The notes under the pieces are model-generated. The model worked only from the letters and a program-made list of their open reading frames with translations. It was not told the origin of the DNA and did not search any database. DNA of 30,885 nt from an uncultured Collinsella sp. Its GTDB lineage: Bacteria > Actinomycetota > Coriobacteriia > Coriobacteriales > Coriobacteriaceae. The number at the start of each line of letters is the position of its first letter. The first letter of the stretch is position 1. The stretch covers positions 1-30,885 of the forward strand of contig CABQJV010000024.1 of the NCBI GenBank assembly GCA_902464565.1, read 5' to 3'. Shown in pieces: positions 7,407 to 16,898 of the stretch. Made by a program: the position numbers and the translations under genes.

Positions 7407-7799
7407 CTATTGGGCAAGCTTGAGCTTACACCATGCGATTTCATTATAGAGGTAGGCGCGGCGTGCATCATCCTCCGACAAATTACCCAGCTTCTCTTCA
7501 AAACCTTGAATATCAGCTTTAAGCTTGTCGGCATCGACGGTCGCCAAATCGCAAGCGCGCTCGGCGAGAACGGTCACGACATCGTCCGCAACCTGGGCAT
7601 AGCCGCCGGCCACGGCAAACGTGTGGTCGACAGTGCCCATGGCCTTATCGGAAACGCGAACGTAACCGCGGTCGATCGTGCAGATCTCGCTGGAGTGAGC
7701 AGGCAGAACGCCAAACTCGCCATCCGTGGACGGAATCGACACAAACGCAGCGTCGCCCTCATAGGCGCAGCTCACGGGGCACACGATGCGGATACGCAT
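7407..7799 (-). CDS. atpC: ATP synthase F1 epsilon subunit
   Basis: A 130-residue epsilon subunit of the central stalk, which couples rotation and restrains ATP hydrolysis. The N-terminal beta-sandwich (about 1-84) is recognisable by the GEFGVLPAHS segment and the GGYAQVADDVVTVLAERA strand pair. The C-terminal part is a helical hairpin (about 88-130). It is the last gene of the atp operon, 3 nt after atpD, and is followed by the operon terminator. The spacing supports translational coupling to atpD. Confidence 0.95.
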   Translation of the reverse strand: MRIRIVCPVSCAYEGDAAFVSIPSTDGEFGVLPAHSSEICTIDRGYVRVSDKAMGTVDHTFAVAGGYAQVADDVVTVLAERACDLATVDADKLKADIQGFEEKLGNLSEDDARRAYLYNEIAWCKLKLAQ

Positions 7800-7802
7800 A
7801 AC

Positions 7803-9256
<1,454 letters not shown>

Positions 9257-9257
<1 letters not shown>

Positions 9258-10165
9258 TACTGTTCCTCCAATGCTGAGGCTCCGCCGACGATCTCGTTAA
9301 TCTCGGTCGTGATCGAAGCCTGGCGCACGCGACTATACGTGCGGGTAAGGGTCGAGATGATCGCGGTGGCGTTTTCCGTCGCGGAGTGCATGGCCTTGCG
9401 GCGTGCACCCTGCTCGGCAGCCGCCGAATCGATCAGGGCCTGGTAGATGACCGTCAGGATATAAGACGGCACAAGCTTGCCGAGAACATGCTCGGGAGAG
9501 GGCACGAACTCGAACGTGGACGAGATGCGCTTAGGGGCGTCGGTCTCGTTCTTACGCGGACCGTGGGCCATAGCGATCATCTCGGGGTCGAGCGGCAACA
9601 GATGCTCGACGCGAAGCTCCTGATCCACGCGGTTCTTGGCGTGGTGGTAGACAAGCTCGACACGGTCAAGCTCACCGGCACGATACGCATCGCAGATATG
9701 AGAGGAGATCATGCGGGCCTGATTGAAATCGGGCTCAGAGGAGTTGCCCTCAAAGTGCATGACGACGTTTGCGCGGTCACGGAAATACGTGGCCGGTTTG
9801 CGCCCACACGCGATGATCTCGCACTCGATGCCGTCGTTCGCCCAAGAAGCGGCGAGCTTTTCGGCCGTGCGCTCCACCGTCGTATTGAAACCGCCGGCAA
9901 GGCCGCGGTCCGAGGCAATAACGACAATCAGGCCATGCTTGACGCTCTCATGCTTCTGCAGCATGGGATCGGTGCCCGAACAGGAGGCGTCGCCGGCGAC
10001 CGTCAACATGACGTCGGTCAGCGCCTCCTTATAGGGCTCGGCCTGCTTGGAGCGATCGAGGGCACGACGGATCTTGGCCGTAGAGACCATCTCCATCGTG
10101 CGCGTGATCTGCTTGGTCGTGGTAACCGAGGAGATTCGCTTCTTAATGTCGCGAAGGTTGGCCAT
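9257..10165 (-). CDS. atpG: ATP synthase F1 gamma subunit
   Basis: The central rotor shaft, 302 residues. The N-terminal helix has the conserved MANLRDIKKRISSV..TKQITRTMEMVSTAKI pattern, and the C-terminal helix ends in SRVRQASITTEINEIVGGASAL, both buried in the alpha-beta hexamer. A somewhat long middle (Rossmann-like) domain contains GLAGGFN. It starts 5 nt after atpA, using GAGGAG located in the atpA 3' end, and shares one base with the start of atpD. Confidence 0.97.
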
Positions 10166-10170
10166 GGGGC

Positions 10171-11769
10171 TTAGTTCTCCTCTGATCCAGAAACATCCGA
10201 ATGGTGCTTGGCCATGAACTGCTGCTTGAAGTCGCCGATGACGCGCAAGAGCTCAGCCTTGGTGTCATCATCGATCTTCTTGGCGCGAACCTTGTCGAGC
10301 AGCGAGCCAAAGCCATTGTCCATGTACTCGATGAGCTCGGCACGGAAAGGCAGCACGTCGGCGATCTCCAGGTCATCCAGGAAGCCCTCGTTGCCAGCGA
10401 ACAGCGTAACGATCTGCTCGCCAACCTCAAACGGCTTGTAACGCGGCTGCTTCAGGAGCTCGGTCATGCGGGCACCATGGGTCAGCTGCTTCTGAGTAGC
10501 CTCGTCGAGGTCGGAGCCGAACTGCGTAAAGCCGGCGAGCTCCTGGTACGAAGCGAGGTCCAGACGGAGGTTGCCGGCGACCTGCTTCATAGCCTTGGTC
10601 TGCGCGTCGCCACCGACGCGGGACACGGAAATGCCCACGTCGACTGCCGGGCGCTGGCCCTGGAAGAAGAGCTCGGACTGCAGGTAGATCTGACCATCGG
10701 TAATAGAAATGACGTTGGTCGGAATGTAGGCCGAGACGTCGCCGTCCTGGGTCTCGATGATCGGCAGTGCCGTCATGGAGCCGTAACCGTTCTTCTTGGA
10801 CATCTTGACGGCACGCTCGAGCAGACGAGAGTGCAGGTAGAAGATGTCGCCAGGATAGGCCTCGCGTCCGGGCGGACGATGCAGCGTCAGCGACATCTGA
10901 CGGTAGGCCACAGCCTGCTTGGACAGGTCGTCGTAGATGACGAGCACGTGGCCGCCGGGGTTGGTCTCGCTGGCGGGCTTGCCGTCCTCGCCGTTGTACA
11001 TGAAGAATTCGCCGATAGCGGCACCGGCCATAGGCGCGATGTACTGCATAGGGGCGGAATCGGCAGCGGTGGCCGAAACGATGATGGTGTAGTCGAGCGC
11101 ACCGTGCTGAGCGAGGGTCTCGCGGATGTTGGCAACCGTGGAGGCCTTCTGGCCGATGGCGACATAGATGCAGACCATGCCCTTGCCGCGCTGGTTGAGG
11201 ATAGCGTCGATGGCGATGGCGGTCTTACCGGTCTTACGGTCGCCGATGATGAGCTCACGCTGACCGCGGCCAATAGGCACCATGGAGTCGATAGCGAGCA
11301 GACCGGTCTGAACCGGCTCGCACACCGGGGTACGATCGATGACGCCGGGAGCCTTGAACTCGATGGGGCGACGGTGCGTGGCGACGATGTCGCCCAGGCC
11401 GTCGATGGGCTGGCCGAGCGGATTGACGACGCGGCCGAGCATGGCACGGCTCACGGGGATATCCATAATGCGGCCAGTGGTGCGGCACTCGTCGCCTTCC
11501 TTGATGGAGTCGACGGCACCAAACAGAACGGCGCCGACCTCGTCACGGTCAAGGTTCTGGGCAAGGCCGAAGACGGTCTCACCGGTATCGGAGCTCTTGA
11601 ACTCCAGAAGCTCGCCTGCCATGGCGCTCTTGAGGCCGGAGACGCGCGCGATGCCGTCGCCTACCTCGTCGACCGTTGAAACCTCATGCGTATCGACCGT
11701 CGCGGAGAGGCTCGTGAGCTGCTCCTGCAGTTTCTTGGCGATATCCTGGGCATTGAGGGTTTCGGACAT
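10171..11769 (-). CDS. atpA: ATP synthase F1 alpha subunit
   Basis: The non-catalytic nucleotide-binding subunit, 532 residues. The Walker A is GDRKTGKT at 176-183. The beta-barrel (about 28-95), nucleotide-binding domain and C-terminal helical bundle are all present, and the family signature region around PAVDVGISVSRVGGDAQ is intact. The C-terminus has a slightly extended, polar tail. Its ATG overlaps the atpH stop by one base (TAATG). Confidence 0.98.
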   Translation of the reverse strand: MSETLNAQDIAKKLQEQLTSLSATVDTHEVSTVDEVGDGIARVSGLKSAMAGELLEFKSSDTGETVFGLAQNLDRDEVGAVLFGAVDSIKEGDECRTTGRIMDIPVSRAMLGRVVNPLGQPIDGLGDIVATHRRPIEFKAPGVIDRTPVCEPVQTGLLAIDSMVPIGRGQRELIIGDRKTGKTAIAIDAILNQRGKGMVCIYVAIGQKASTVANIRETLAQHGALDYTIIVSATAADSAPMQYIAPMAGAAIGEFFMYNGEDGKPASETNPGGHVLVIYDDLSKQAVAYRQMSLTLHRPPGREAYPGDIFYLHSRLLERAVKMSKKNGYGSMTALPIIETQDGDVSAYIPTNVISITDGQIYLQSELFFQGQRPAVDVGISVSRVGGDAQTKAMKQVAGNLRLDLASYQELAGFTQFGSDLDEATQKQLTHGARMTELLKQPRYKPFEVGEQIVTLFAGNEGFLDDLEIADVLPFRAELIEYMDNGFGSLLDKVRAKKIDDDTKAELLRVIGDFKQQFMAKHHSDVSGSEEN

Positions 11770-12245
11770 TAGGCTTCACCTCCGTACGAATTAGCAGAGT
11801 TTGCGAGGGTCTCCTGCGCGATGCGCAGCTGCGTCTTGACGGAAATGTCACGACGCTCGCCGCGGGCCTCGAGCACCAGGCCGCCCACAATAGACGGGTC
11901 GACCTGCTCGATAAGGAATACCTTGCGGCCGAAGTCCTGCTCGCATTTCTTAGTGATGGTTTGACGCAGCTCGTCGTCGAGCGGGATCGCCGTGGTGACG
12001 GTCACGCCCACTACATCCTCGTCTTCCTCGGCAACATACTTAAAGGCAGCTGCCACCTTGGGAAGGAGGTCGAGCTGGTCGCGCTTGGACATGGTGTCGA
12101 GCACGGCGATGATCTCGGGGCTGGCAGAAGCCAGGCGCTCAATCATCTCGAGGTCCTCGAACACATGGTTCTCGGCCTTGGCGGCTTCCAGAAGGGAGCG
12201 CGCGTAGGTCTCGAGCACCTTGTCCTGATAGCGGCTAGTCGGCAT
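11769..12245 (-). CDS. atpH: ATP synthase F1 delta subunit
   Basis: A 158-residue peripheral-stalk protein that joins the b dimer to the top of F1. The N-terminal helical domain begins with the typical YARSLLEAA motif, and the C-terminal section contains the conserved DPSIVGGLVLEARGERRDISVKTQL-type region. That is the usual OSCP/delta signature. It overlaps the end of atpF by 11 nt and shares one base with atpA. It is a little shorter than the usual 175-180 residues, with no visible damage. Confidence 0.95.
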   Translation of the reverse strand: MPTSRYQDKVLETYARSLLEAAKAENHVFEDLEMIERLASASPEIIAVLDTMSKRDQLDLLPKVAAAFKYVAEEDEDVVGVTVTTAIPLDDELRQTITKKCEQDFGRKVFLIEQVDPSIVGGLVLEARGERRDISVKTQLRIAQETLANSANSYGGEA

Positions 12246-12837
12246 TCAGGCTACCTGCTTCCTGGATGTAGCGCTCGATGAGCTTCTTCTGCTCGGCATC
12301 GTCCTCGAGTGCCTCGCCCACGATCTTGGTGGCGACGGCAACGGACAGGTCGGCGATGGAGCTCGCGGCACCGGCGTAAATGGACTTGCGCTCGTCCTCG
12401 ACGGTCGTATGGGCCTTGGCGATGATCTCCTCGGCCTCCTTGTGAGCAGCCTCGATGATACGGGTGCGCTCGGACTCGGCGTCCTTACGGGCCTCGAGAA
12501 CGATGTCGGCAGCCTGACGACGGGCGTCGGTGACGATCGAGTCGGACTCAGCGCGCTTGGCGATGGCCTCCTGCTTGGTCTTCTCGGCCTCGTCGAGGCT
12601 CTCCTCGATCTTCTTGCCGCGCTCCTCCATGGTCTTCATGATGCCCGGCAGGGCGACCTTGGCCAGCACGATCCAGATAATCAGGAAGGCGATAAGCGCC
12701 GGGATGAACTCCGCCATCTTAGGGATGAGGATGTCCGCACCGGCAGCGCCGTCCTCGGCGAACGCGGAAACCGGCATGAGCAGCGCGGCCGCGGACGCGG
12801 AGAGTGCGATCGCGCTCTTCTGGGATGAAAGATTCAT
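12235..12837 (-). CDS. atpF: ATP synthase Fo b subunit, with signal-peptide-like N-terminus
   Basis: The peripheral stalk b subunit, 200 residues. One membrane helix lies at about 43-64 (FIPALIAFLIIWIVLAKVALP). A long charged coiled coil follows, and the C-terminal part binds delta. Ahead of the membrane helix is an extra 30-40 residues that read like a secretory signal: a polar start, a hydrophobic Ala/Ser/Leu stretch, then PVSAFA followed by EDG. This is compatible with cleavage after about residue 27. Most b subunits begin directly at the membrane helix. It overlaps atpH by 11 nt, 15 nt downstream of atpE. Confidence 0.94.
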   Translation of the reverse strand: MNLSSQKSAIALSASAAALLMPVSAFAEDGAAGADILIPKMAEFIPALIAFLIIWIVLAKVALPGIMKTMEERGKKIEESLDEAEKTKQEAIAKRAESDSIVTDARRQAADIVLEARKDAESERTRIIEAAHKEAEEIIAKAHTTVEDERKSIYAGAASSIADLSVAVATKIVGEALEDDAEQKKLIERYIQEAGSLNAD

Positions 12838-12852
12838 ACTTGACGCTCCGTG

Positions 12853-13047
12853 CTATTTAACGATCAGCGCGACAACGAAGCCGATCAGAGCCAGAGCCTC
12901 GCCGAAGGCGGAGCCCATGATGAAGACGGTGAACACGCGGCCCTGGACCTCAGGCTGACGGGCCATAGCACCCGTAGCACCCAGAGCAGACAGGCCGATA
13001 GCAAGACCAGCGCCGATAACACCGAGACCGTAACCGATAACTCCCAC
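12853..13047 (-). CDS. atpE: ATP synthase Fo c subunit (proteolipid)
   Basis: The rotor-ring subunit, two membrane helices joined by the conserved polar loop ARQPE (29-33). The ion-binding carboxylate is Glu50 in SAFGEALALIG. It is followed by Ala, not Ser or Thr, and the first helix lacks the Gln of sodium-type rings, so proton coupling is the simpler reading. Translation starts at a GTG (13047) behind a very strong AGGAGG site (plus 13052-13057), as expected for a subunit needed in many copies. At 64 residues it is shorter than the usual 70-90, with a truncated N-terminal helix 1. Confidence 0.93.
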   Translation of the reverse strand: MGVIGYGLGVIGAGLAIGLSALGATGAMARQPEVQGRVFTVFIMGSAFGEALALIGFVVALIVK

Positions 13048-13051
13048 GATT

Positions 13052-13083
13052 CCTCCTTTGTCGTGCGTGTCTTATTTCACGCA
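13052..13083 (-). promoter_or_regulatory. Strong atpE ribosome-binding site with upstream hairpin
   Basis: AGGAGG on the minus strand sits 4-5 nt before the atpE GTG. Directly upstream, TGCGTG (13064-13069) and CACGCA (13078-13083) can form a 6-bp hairpin with an 8-nt loop. The arrangement in the 124-nt atpB-atpE gap could favour high c-subunit synthesis. That role is inferred. Confidence 0.5.
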
Positions 13084-13171
13084 GGATAACCTTTTTATAA
13101 CTGCCGGGCTCCATGGGTACGGGCACCGGCGGTTTAACGAATTGCCTTACCTTTAAGGCGCGAACGGAAGA

Positions 13172-13975
13172 TTACTCCTCCTCCGCGACCTCCTCTGCCT
13201 CGGAGACATACACGGCGGTAAGGACCGTGAAGACGTAAGCCTGGATGGCGCCGACCACAAGCTCGATCGCATAGATCAGGATGAGGATGGCAAGCCAGGC
13301 CAGCGAAGGCAGGGCGCCGACGGCGTGGGCCGCGGAAACCTGCTGAAGCAGCGGCTGCATGAACATGCTCGCCATGATGGCGAACGAGCCCATGACCACG
13401 TGTCCTGCGAACATGTTGCAGAACAGACGGACGGCAAGCGTGATGAGGCGCAGGAAGGTCGAGAAAAGCTCGACGACCCACACGAGCACGTTCATCGGGA
13501 AGCTCACGCCCTGCGGGGCGAGGCTCTTGATGTAGCCGATCACGCCGTGAGCCTTGCATCCGTAGTAGATGAAGTACACGAAGGCGAAAATGGCGAGTGC
13601 GGCGGTGGAGCCGATTGCGCCGGTGCCGGGCTTCATTCCCGGAATCAGGCCGATCATGTTATTGATCAGGATGAACAGGAAAAGCGAGCACAGGAACGGG
13701 AAGTGCTTCTTCCAGTTCTCACCCACGACACCCTTGCCGATATCGTTCTCGACGTACTCGATGATGTACTCGAAACCGTTGACGAAGAAGCCCTTGGGAA
13801 CCAGGGTCTGCTTCTTCTTGAACACGGCTAGGACGATCAGGAGCACGATCGTGGAGACGATCAGCCAAAACGAGTACTGCGTGATGCCGCAGCTCAGATC
13901 GCCCACGACAGGGGTGGAGCTGAACTCGCTGACCAGATGATTAATCTCATCAGGCAGCTTTTCAAAAATTTCCAC
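13172..13975 (-). CDS. atpB: ATP synthase Fo a subunit
   Basis: The stator membrane subunit that forms the ion half-channels against the c-ring, 267 residues with five to six membrane helices. The essential arginine is Arg183 in LAVRLFCNMFAGH. The second half-channel helix is seen in LAILILIYAIELVVGAIQAYVFTVL. The C-terminus carries an acidic tail. The gene lies 3 nt after the AtpI-like gene and is separated from atpE by 124 nt, the longest gap in the operon. Confidence 0.97.
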   Translation of the reverse strand: MEIFEKLPDEINHLVSEFSSTPVVGDLSCGITQYSFWLIVSTIVLLIVLAVFKKKQTLVPKGFFVNGFEYIIEYVENDIGKGVVGENWKKHFPFLCSLFLFILINNMIGLIPGMKPGTGAIGSTAALAIFAFVYFIYYGCKAHGVIGYIKSLAPQGVSFPMNVLVWVVELFSTFLRLITLAVRLFCNMFAGHVVMGSFAIMASMFMQPLLQQVSAAHAVGALPSLAWLAILILIYAIELVVGAIQAYVFTVLTAVYVSEAEEVAEEE

Positions 13976-13978
13976 GAC

Positions 13979-14290
13979 TTACCTTTCGACCTCATGAGGA
14001 TCTCGCAGCGCCTTGGCGACGCGAACCGCGCAGGCGGCCATAAAGGCCACGAAGCCGATCGCCTCGCCCAGGAGGAACATGCGAAATGCCTCTCCGAACA
14101 ACACAAACACAACCAAGGTAAAGACAAGCAACGCGATTGCCGAGACCGCGAGACTCACCATACCCTTGAGCATGTCCGCATTCTGCTTATCGTCAAGAAC
14201 CGGCTTGAGCGTAAAGACAAAGGGAAGGAAGGCAATCGCGCCCGCGATGGCACCTGCAACGATAGCGAGCAGATCGGCTATCTGAAACAC
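13979..14290 (-). CDS. Small membrane protein in the atpI position
   Basis: A hydrophobic protein of about 103 residues with three predicted membrane helices (around residues 5-26, 42-65 and 69-91) and a basic C-terminal end. It is the first gene of the atp operon, directly before atpB, where many bacteria have atpI, encoding a c-ring assembly or ion-supply protein. I see no clear AtpI signature, so the role is inferred from position only. The GTG at 14290 has GAGG 6 nt upstream and is preferred. A GTG at 14302 gives 107 residues but sits too close to its AAGGA. Confidence 0.75.
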   Translation of the reverse strand: MFQIADLLAIVAGAIAGAIAFLPFVFTLKPVLDDKQNADMLKGMVSLAVSAIALLVFTLVVFVLFGEAFRMFLLGEAIGFVAFMAACAVRVAKALRDPHEVER

Positions 14291-14352
14291 TGGCGTCCTC
14301 ACTTTCCTTTTTTATCGCCTCACAGGACAGTTCCCGCCAAACATTGGTGACT

Positions 14353-14380
14353 ATTGTACGAGCCAATCGCTAAAGTACAA
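14353..14380 (-). promoter_or_regulatory. Probable promoter of the ATP synthase operon
   Basis: On the minus strand TTGTAC (plus 14375-14380) and TACAAT (plus 14353-14358) are separated by 16 nt. Transcription would begin near 14346, leaving a 5' leader of about 55 nt before the first gene. The match to a sigma-70-type promoter is good at both hexamers. Confidence 0.6.
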
Positions 14381-14495
14381 CCGAAAAAGCATCGGTTAAT
14401 ACGCACCTGTTCGTTTTCTTAAGACCTTCTTTATGCCGCAGGTACGGTAATACGTTTTTCTCGAACCCTGCAGGGCAAAACGTCCGTTAACAGGA

Positions 14496-14530
14496 GTGCG
14501 CGCGGTCGTCTTTTGCTCGCCCGCGCGCAC
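14496..14530 (-). terminator. Possible terminator hairpin after upp
   Basis: GTGCGCGCGG (14496-14505) and CCGCGCGCAC (14521-14530) form a perfect 10-bp stem 43 nt past the upp stop codon. There is no clean U-tract after it, so termination is only a possibility. Confidence 0.4.
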
Positions 14531-14572
14531 CATTTCTTCGTATTTTCGACGTTAGCCGGTATGGCCCAGAGA

Positions 14573-15220
14573 TTACAGCGTGCCGTAGATGCGGTCGCCG
14601 GCGTCGCCCAGGCCGGGAACGATGTAGGCAGCTTCGTTGAGATGGTCGTCGATGGCGCAGGTATAGATATGCACATCGGGGTCCTTCTCAGTCAGCGACT
14701 TGAGGCCCTCGGGGGCCGCGACGATGCACAGCATGCGGATGTCCTTGACACCGCGCTCGCGCAGGTAGCTGATGGCCATCTCGGCCGAACCGCCCGTGGC
14801 GAGCATGGGGTCGACGACCAGGCAGATGCGCTGGTCGATATCCTTGGGCATCTTGCAGTAATACTCATGCGGCTCGTGGGTAACCTCGTCGCGCTCCATA
14901 CCGATGTGGCCCACGCGAGCGGAGGGTACCAAGTCGAGGATGCCATCGACCATGCCAAGGCCTGCACGCAGAATGGGAACGATGGCGAGCTTTTTGCCGG
15001 CGAGCTGCTTAAACGTTGCGGTGGTGATGGGGGTCTCGACTTCGACGTCTTCCATGGGCAGGTCGCGCATGGCCTCGTAGCCGTCAAAAAGTGCGAGTTC
15101 GCGCACGAGCTGGCGGAACTGGTTGGTGCCGGTGTTTTTGTCGCGCAGAATCGACAGCTTATGCTGGACGAGCGGGTGATCGACAAGGGTCACACGGGAC
15201 GTATCGTAGGTGACGGTCAT
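14573..15220 (-). CDS. upp: Uracil phosphoribosyltransferase
   Basis: The pyrimidine salvage enzyme that joins uracil and PRPP to give UMP, 215 residues from the ATG at 15220. The PRPP-binding loop VDPMLATGGSA is at about 136-146, and the C-terminal uracil-binding region PGLGDAGDRIYGT is intact. The N-terminal VTLVDHPLVQHKLSILRDKNT is typical of the family and settles the start. A frame reaching 15268 adds 16 unlike residues. AAAGGGG lies upstream, and a 6-bp hairpin (15256-15271) lies in the leader. The position next to the atp operon matches B. subtilis gene order. Confidence 0.96.
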   Translation of the reverse strand: MTVTYDTSRVTLVDHPLVQHKLSILRDKNTGTNQFRQLVRELALFDGYEAMRDLPMEDVEVETPITTATFKQLAGKKLAIVPILRAGLGMVDGILDLVPSARVGHIGMERDEVTHEPHEYYCKMPKDIDQRICLVVDPMLATGGSAEMAISYLRERGVKDIRMLCIVAAPEGLKSLTEKDPDVHIYTCAIDDHLNEAAYIVPGLGDAGDRIYGTL

Positions 15221-15343
15221 GGGTTGATTGCCCCTTTCGTTGCGGCCGGAAGATGGCCTTGCTGACAAGGCGCATGGCGATGTTGTTGCCGCGCGCCGTG
15301 CATAAGTTTAACGGTTTGTTGTATCGAGCAGCCCATCGCAGCC

Positions 15344-16885
15344 CTACTGTGAGGTGCTGAGCGAGCGCCTGACTGCATCACGCCAGCCCGCAAGGTTTTG
15401 CTCGCGGCGCTCGGCGGACATGTGGGGAAGGAAGGTCCTAACGATCTGGGCATTTTGCTCCAGCTCTTCCAGATCTTCCCAATAGCCGACGGCAAGACCC
15501 GCCAAGTACGCGGCACCGATTGCCGTGGTCTCCACCGTCTCGCATTGCAGCACGGGGATATCCAGCAGGTCAGCCTGGAATTGCATGATGAACTCGTTGC
15601 GTGAGGCACCGCCATCGACAGACAGGCGCTCAATCGAAAGCCCCACGTCCTGCTCCATGGCGCGCAGCACGTCGTAGCTCTGATATGCCATGGATTCGCA
15701 GGCGGCACGTACGATGGTCGCACGGCTCGAGGCGCCGGTCAGACCGCACACGATACCGCGGGCATGCGGGTCCCACCAGGGAGCGCCCAGACCCGCAAAG
15801 GCGGGAACGAAGTAGCAGCCCTCATTGTCGTTGATCGAAGCGGCGAGTTGTGCCGACTCGCTCACACTCGAGATGATGCCGATGTTGTTGCGCAGCCAGT
15901 TCATGGTGGAACCGGCAGCAAAGATGGAGCCCTCGAGTGCATAGCTGATCTTGCCGTCCGCGGCGATACCGATCGTGGAGACCAGACCGTTCTTGGATTC
16001 GACGACCTCGTCGCCGGTGTTCATGAGCATAAAGCAACCCGTGCCATAGGTGTTTTTGGTCTGGCCGGGATGGAAGCAGCAGTGGCCGAACAGTGACGCC
16101 TGCTGATCGCCCGCCACGCCCATGATGGGCGGCATGTTGGTCATGATGTCGCTCGCGACGCGGCCGTAGTCGCCCGAGCTCCAACGAACCTCGGGCATCA
16201 TGGAACGTGGAACGTCAAAGAGCGCCAGCAGGTCGTCGTCCCAATCGAGCGTATGGATATTAAAGAGCGCCGTGCGGCTGGCATTGGTGTAGTCGGTGGC
16301 AAAGACCTGACTGCCGGTGAGGTTGTAGATGAGCCAGGTATCGATGGTGCCGAACATGAGGTCGCCCGCCGCCGCGCTCTCACGCGCACCGTCGACGTTG
16401 TCGAGGATCCACTGCACCTTGGAAGCCGAGAAATACGGATCGAGCGTGAGTCCCGTGCGGGAGCGCACCAGCTCTTCTGCGCCCCGCTCGACCAGCTCGT
16501 CGATCAGAGGTGCGGTGCGACGGCATTGCCACACGATGGCGTTATAGATGGGTTGGCCGCTTATGCGGTCCCACACCACCGTGGTCTCGCGCTGGTTGGA
16601 GATACCGATGGCGGCGATGCGGTCAGAATGGATGCCGCTCTTAAACTGGACCTCCATCATCACGCCGATCTGGCTGGCAAGCACCTCCATGGGGTCTTGC
16701 TCTATCCAACCGGGACGCGGGAAGCTGGTTTTGACGCTACGACGTGCCTGCGCGACGATGCAGCCGTACTCGTCGACGATGGTCGCAAGTACCGAGGTGG
16801 TGCCGCAGTCGAGCGCCATGATGTAGGAACCGCCAAAGTTAAACGAGGCATCTTCCATGCCCAGGCTGCCCAGATTCAACGACAT
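15344..16885 (-). CDS. glpK: Glycerol kinase
   Basis: An FGGY-family kinase of 513 residues that phosphorylates glycerol to glycerol-3-phosphate for catabolism or lipid synthesis. The N-terminal phosphate loop ALDCGTTS (about 24-31), the substrate segment GISNQRETTVVWD, the middle signature HPGQTKNTYGTGCF and the C-terminal VDGGASRNEFIMQFQADLL region are all present. It opens with about 20 residues more than typical GlpK. The ATG at 16885 has AAAGGTG 7 nt before it, so the longer form is favoured; a second ATG at 16858 gives a shorter form. It begins 13 nt after tsaC and is probably co-transcribed with it. No glpF transporter or glpD dehydrogenase gene is in the window. Confidence 0.96.
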   Translation of the reverse strand: MSLNLGSLGMEDASFNFGGSYIMALDCGTTSVLATIVDEYGCIVAQARRSVKTSFPRPGWIEQDPMEVLASQIGVMMEVQFKSGIHSDRIAAIGISNQRETTVVWDRISGQPIYNAIVWQCRRTAPLIDELVERGAEELVRSRTGLTLDPYFSASKVQWILDNVDGARESAAAGDLMFGTIDTWLIYNLTGSQVFATDYTNASRTALFNIHTLDWDDDLLALFDVPRSMMPEVRWSSGDYGRVASDIMTNMPPIMGVAGDQQASLFGHCCFHPGQTKNTYGTGCFMLMNTGDEVVESKNGLVSTIGIAADGKISYALEGSIFAAGSTMNWLRNNIGIISSVSESAQLAASINDNEGCYFVPAFAGLGAPWWDPHARGIVCGLTGASSRATIVRAACESMAYQSYDVLRAMEQDVGLSIERLSVDGGASRNEFIMQFQADLLDIPVLQCETVETTAIGAAYLAGLAVGYWEDLEELEQNAQIVRTFLPHMSAERREQNLAGWRDAVRRSLSTSQ

Positions 16886-16898
16886 CGCTTACACCTTT

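Larger units (their letters stand above)
14303..14572. other. Intergenic region between upp and the atp operon
   Basis: This 270-bp stretch has no gene. It holds the likely atp promoter (14353-14380) and a GC-rich hairpin that may end upp (14496-14530). The section between them has only a short CCGA/TCGG inverted repeat (14381-14395). Confidence 0.6.

Noticed and set aside
10201..11679. Plus-strand open frame of 492 codons
   Set aside because: It mirrors atpA, which has full family motifs and operon context on the other strand.
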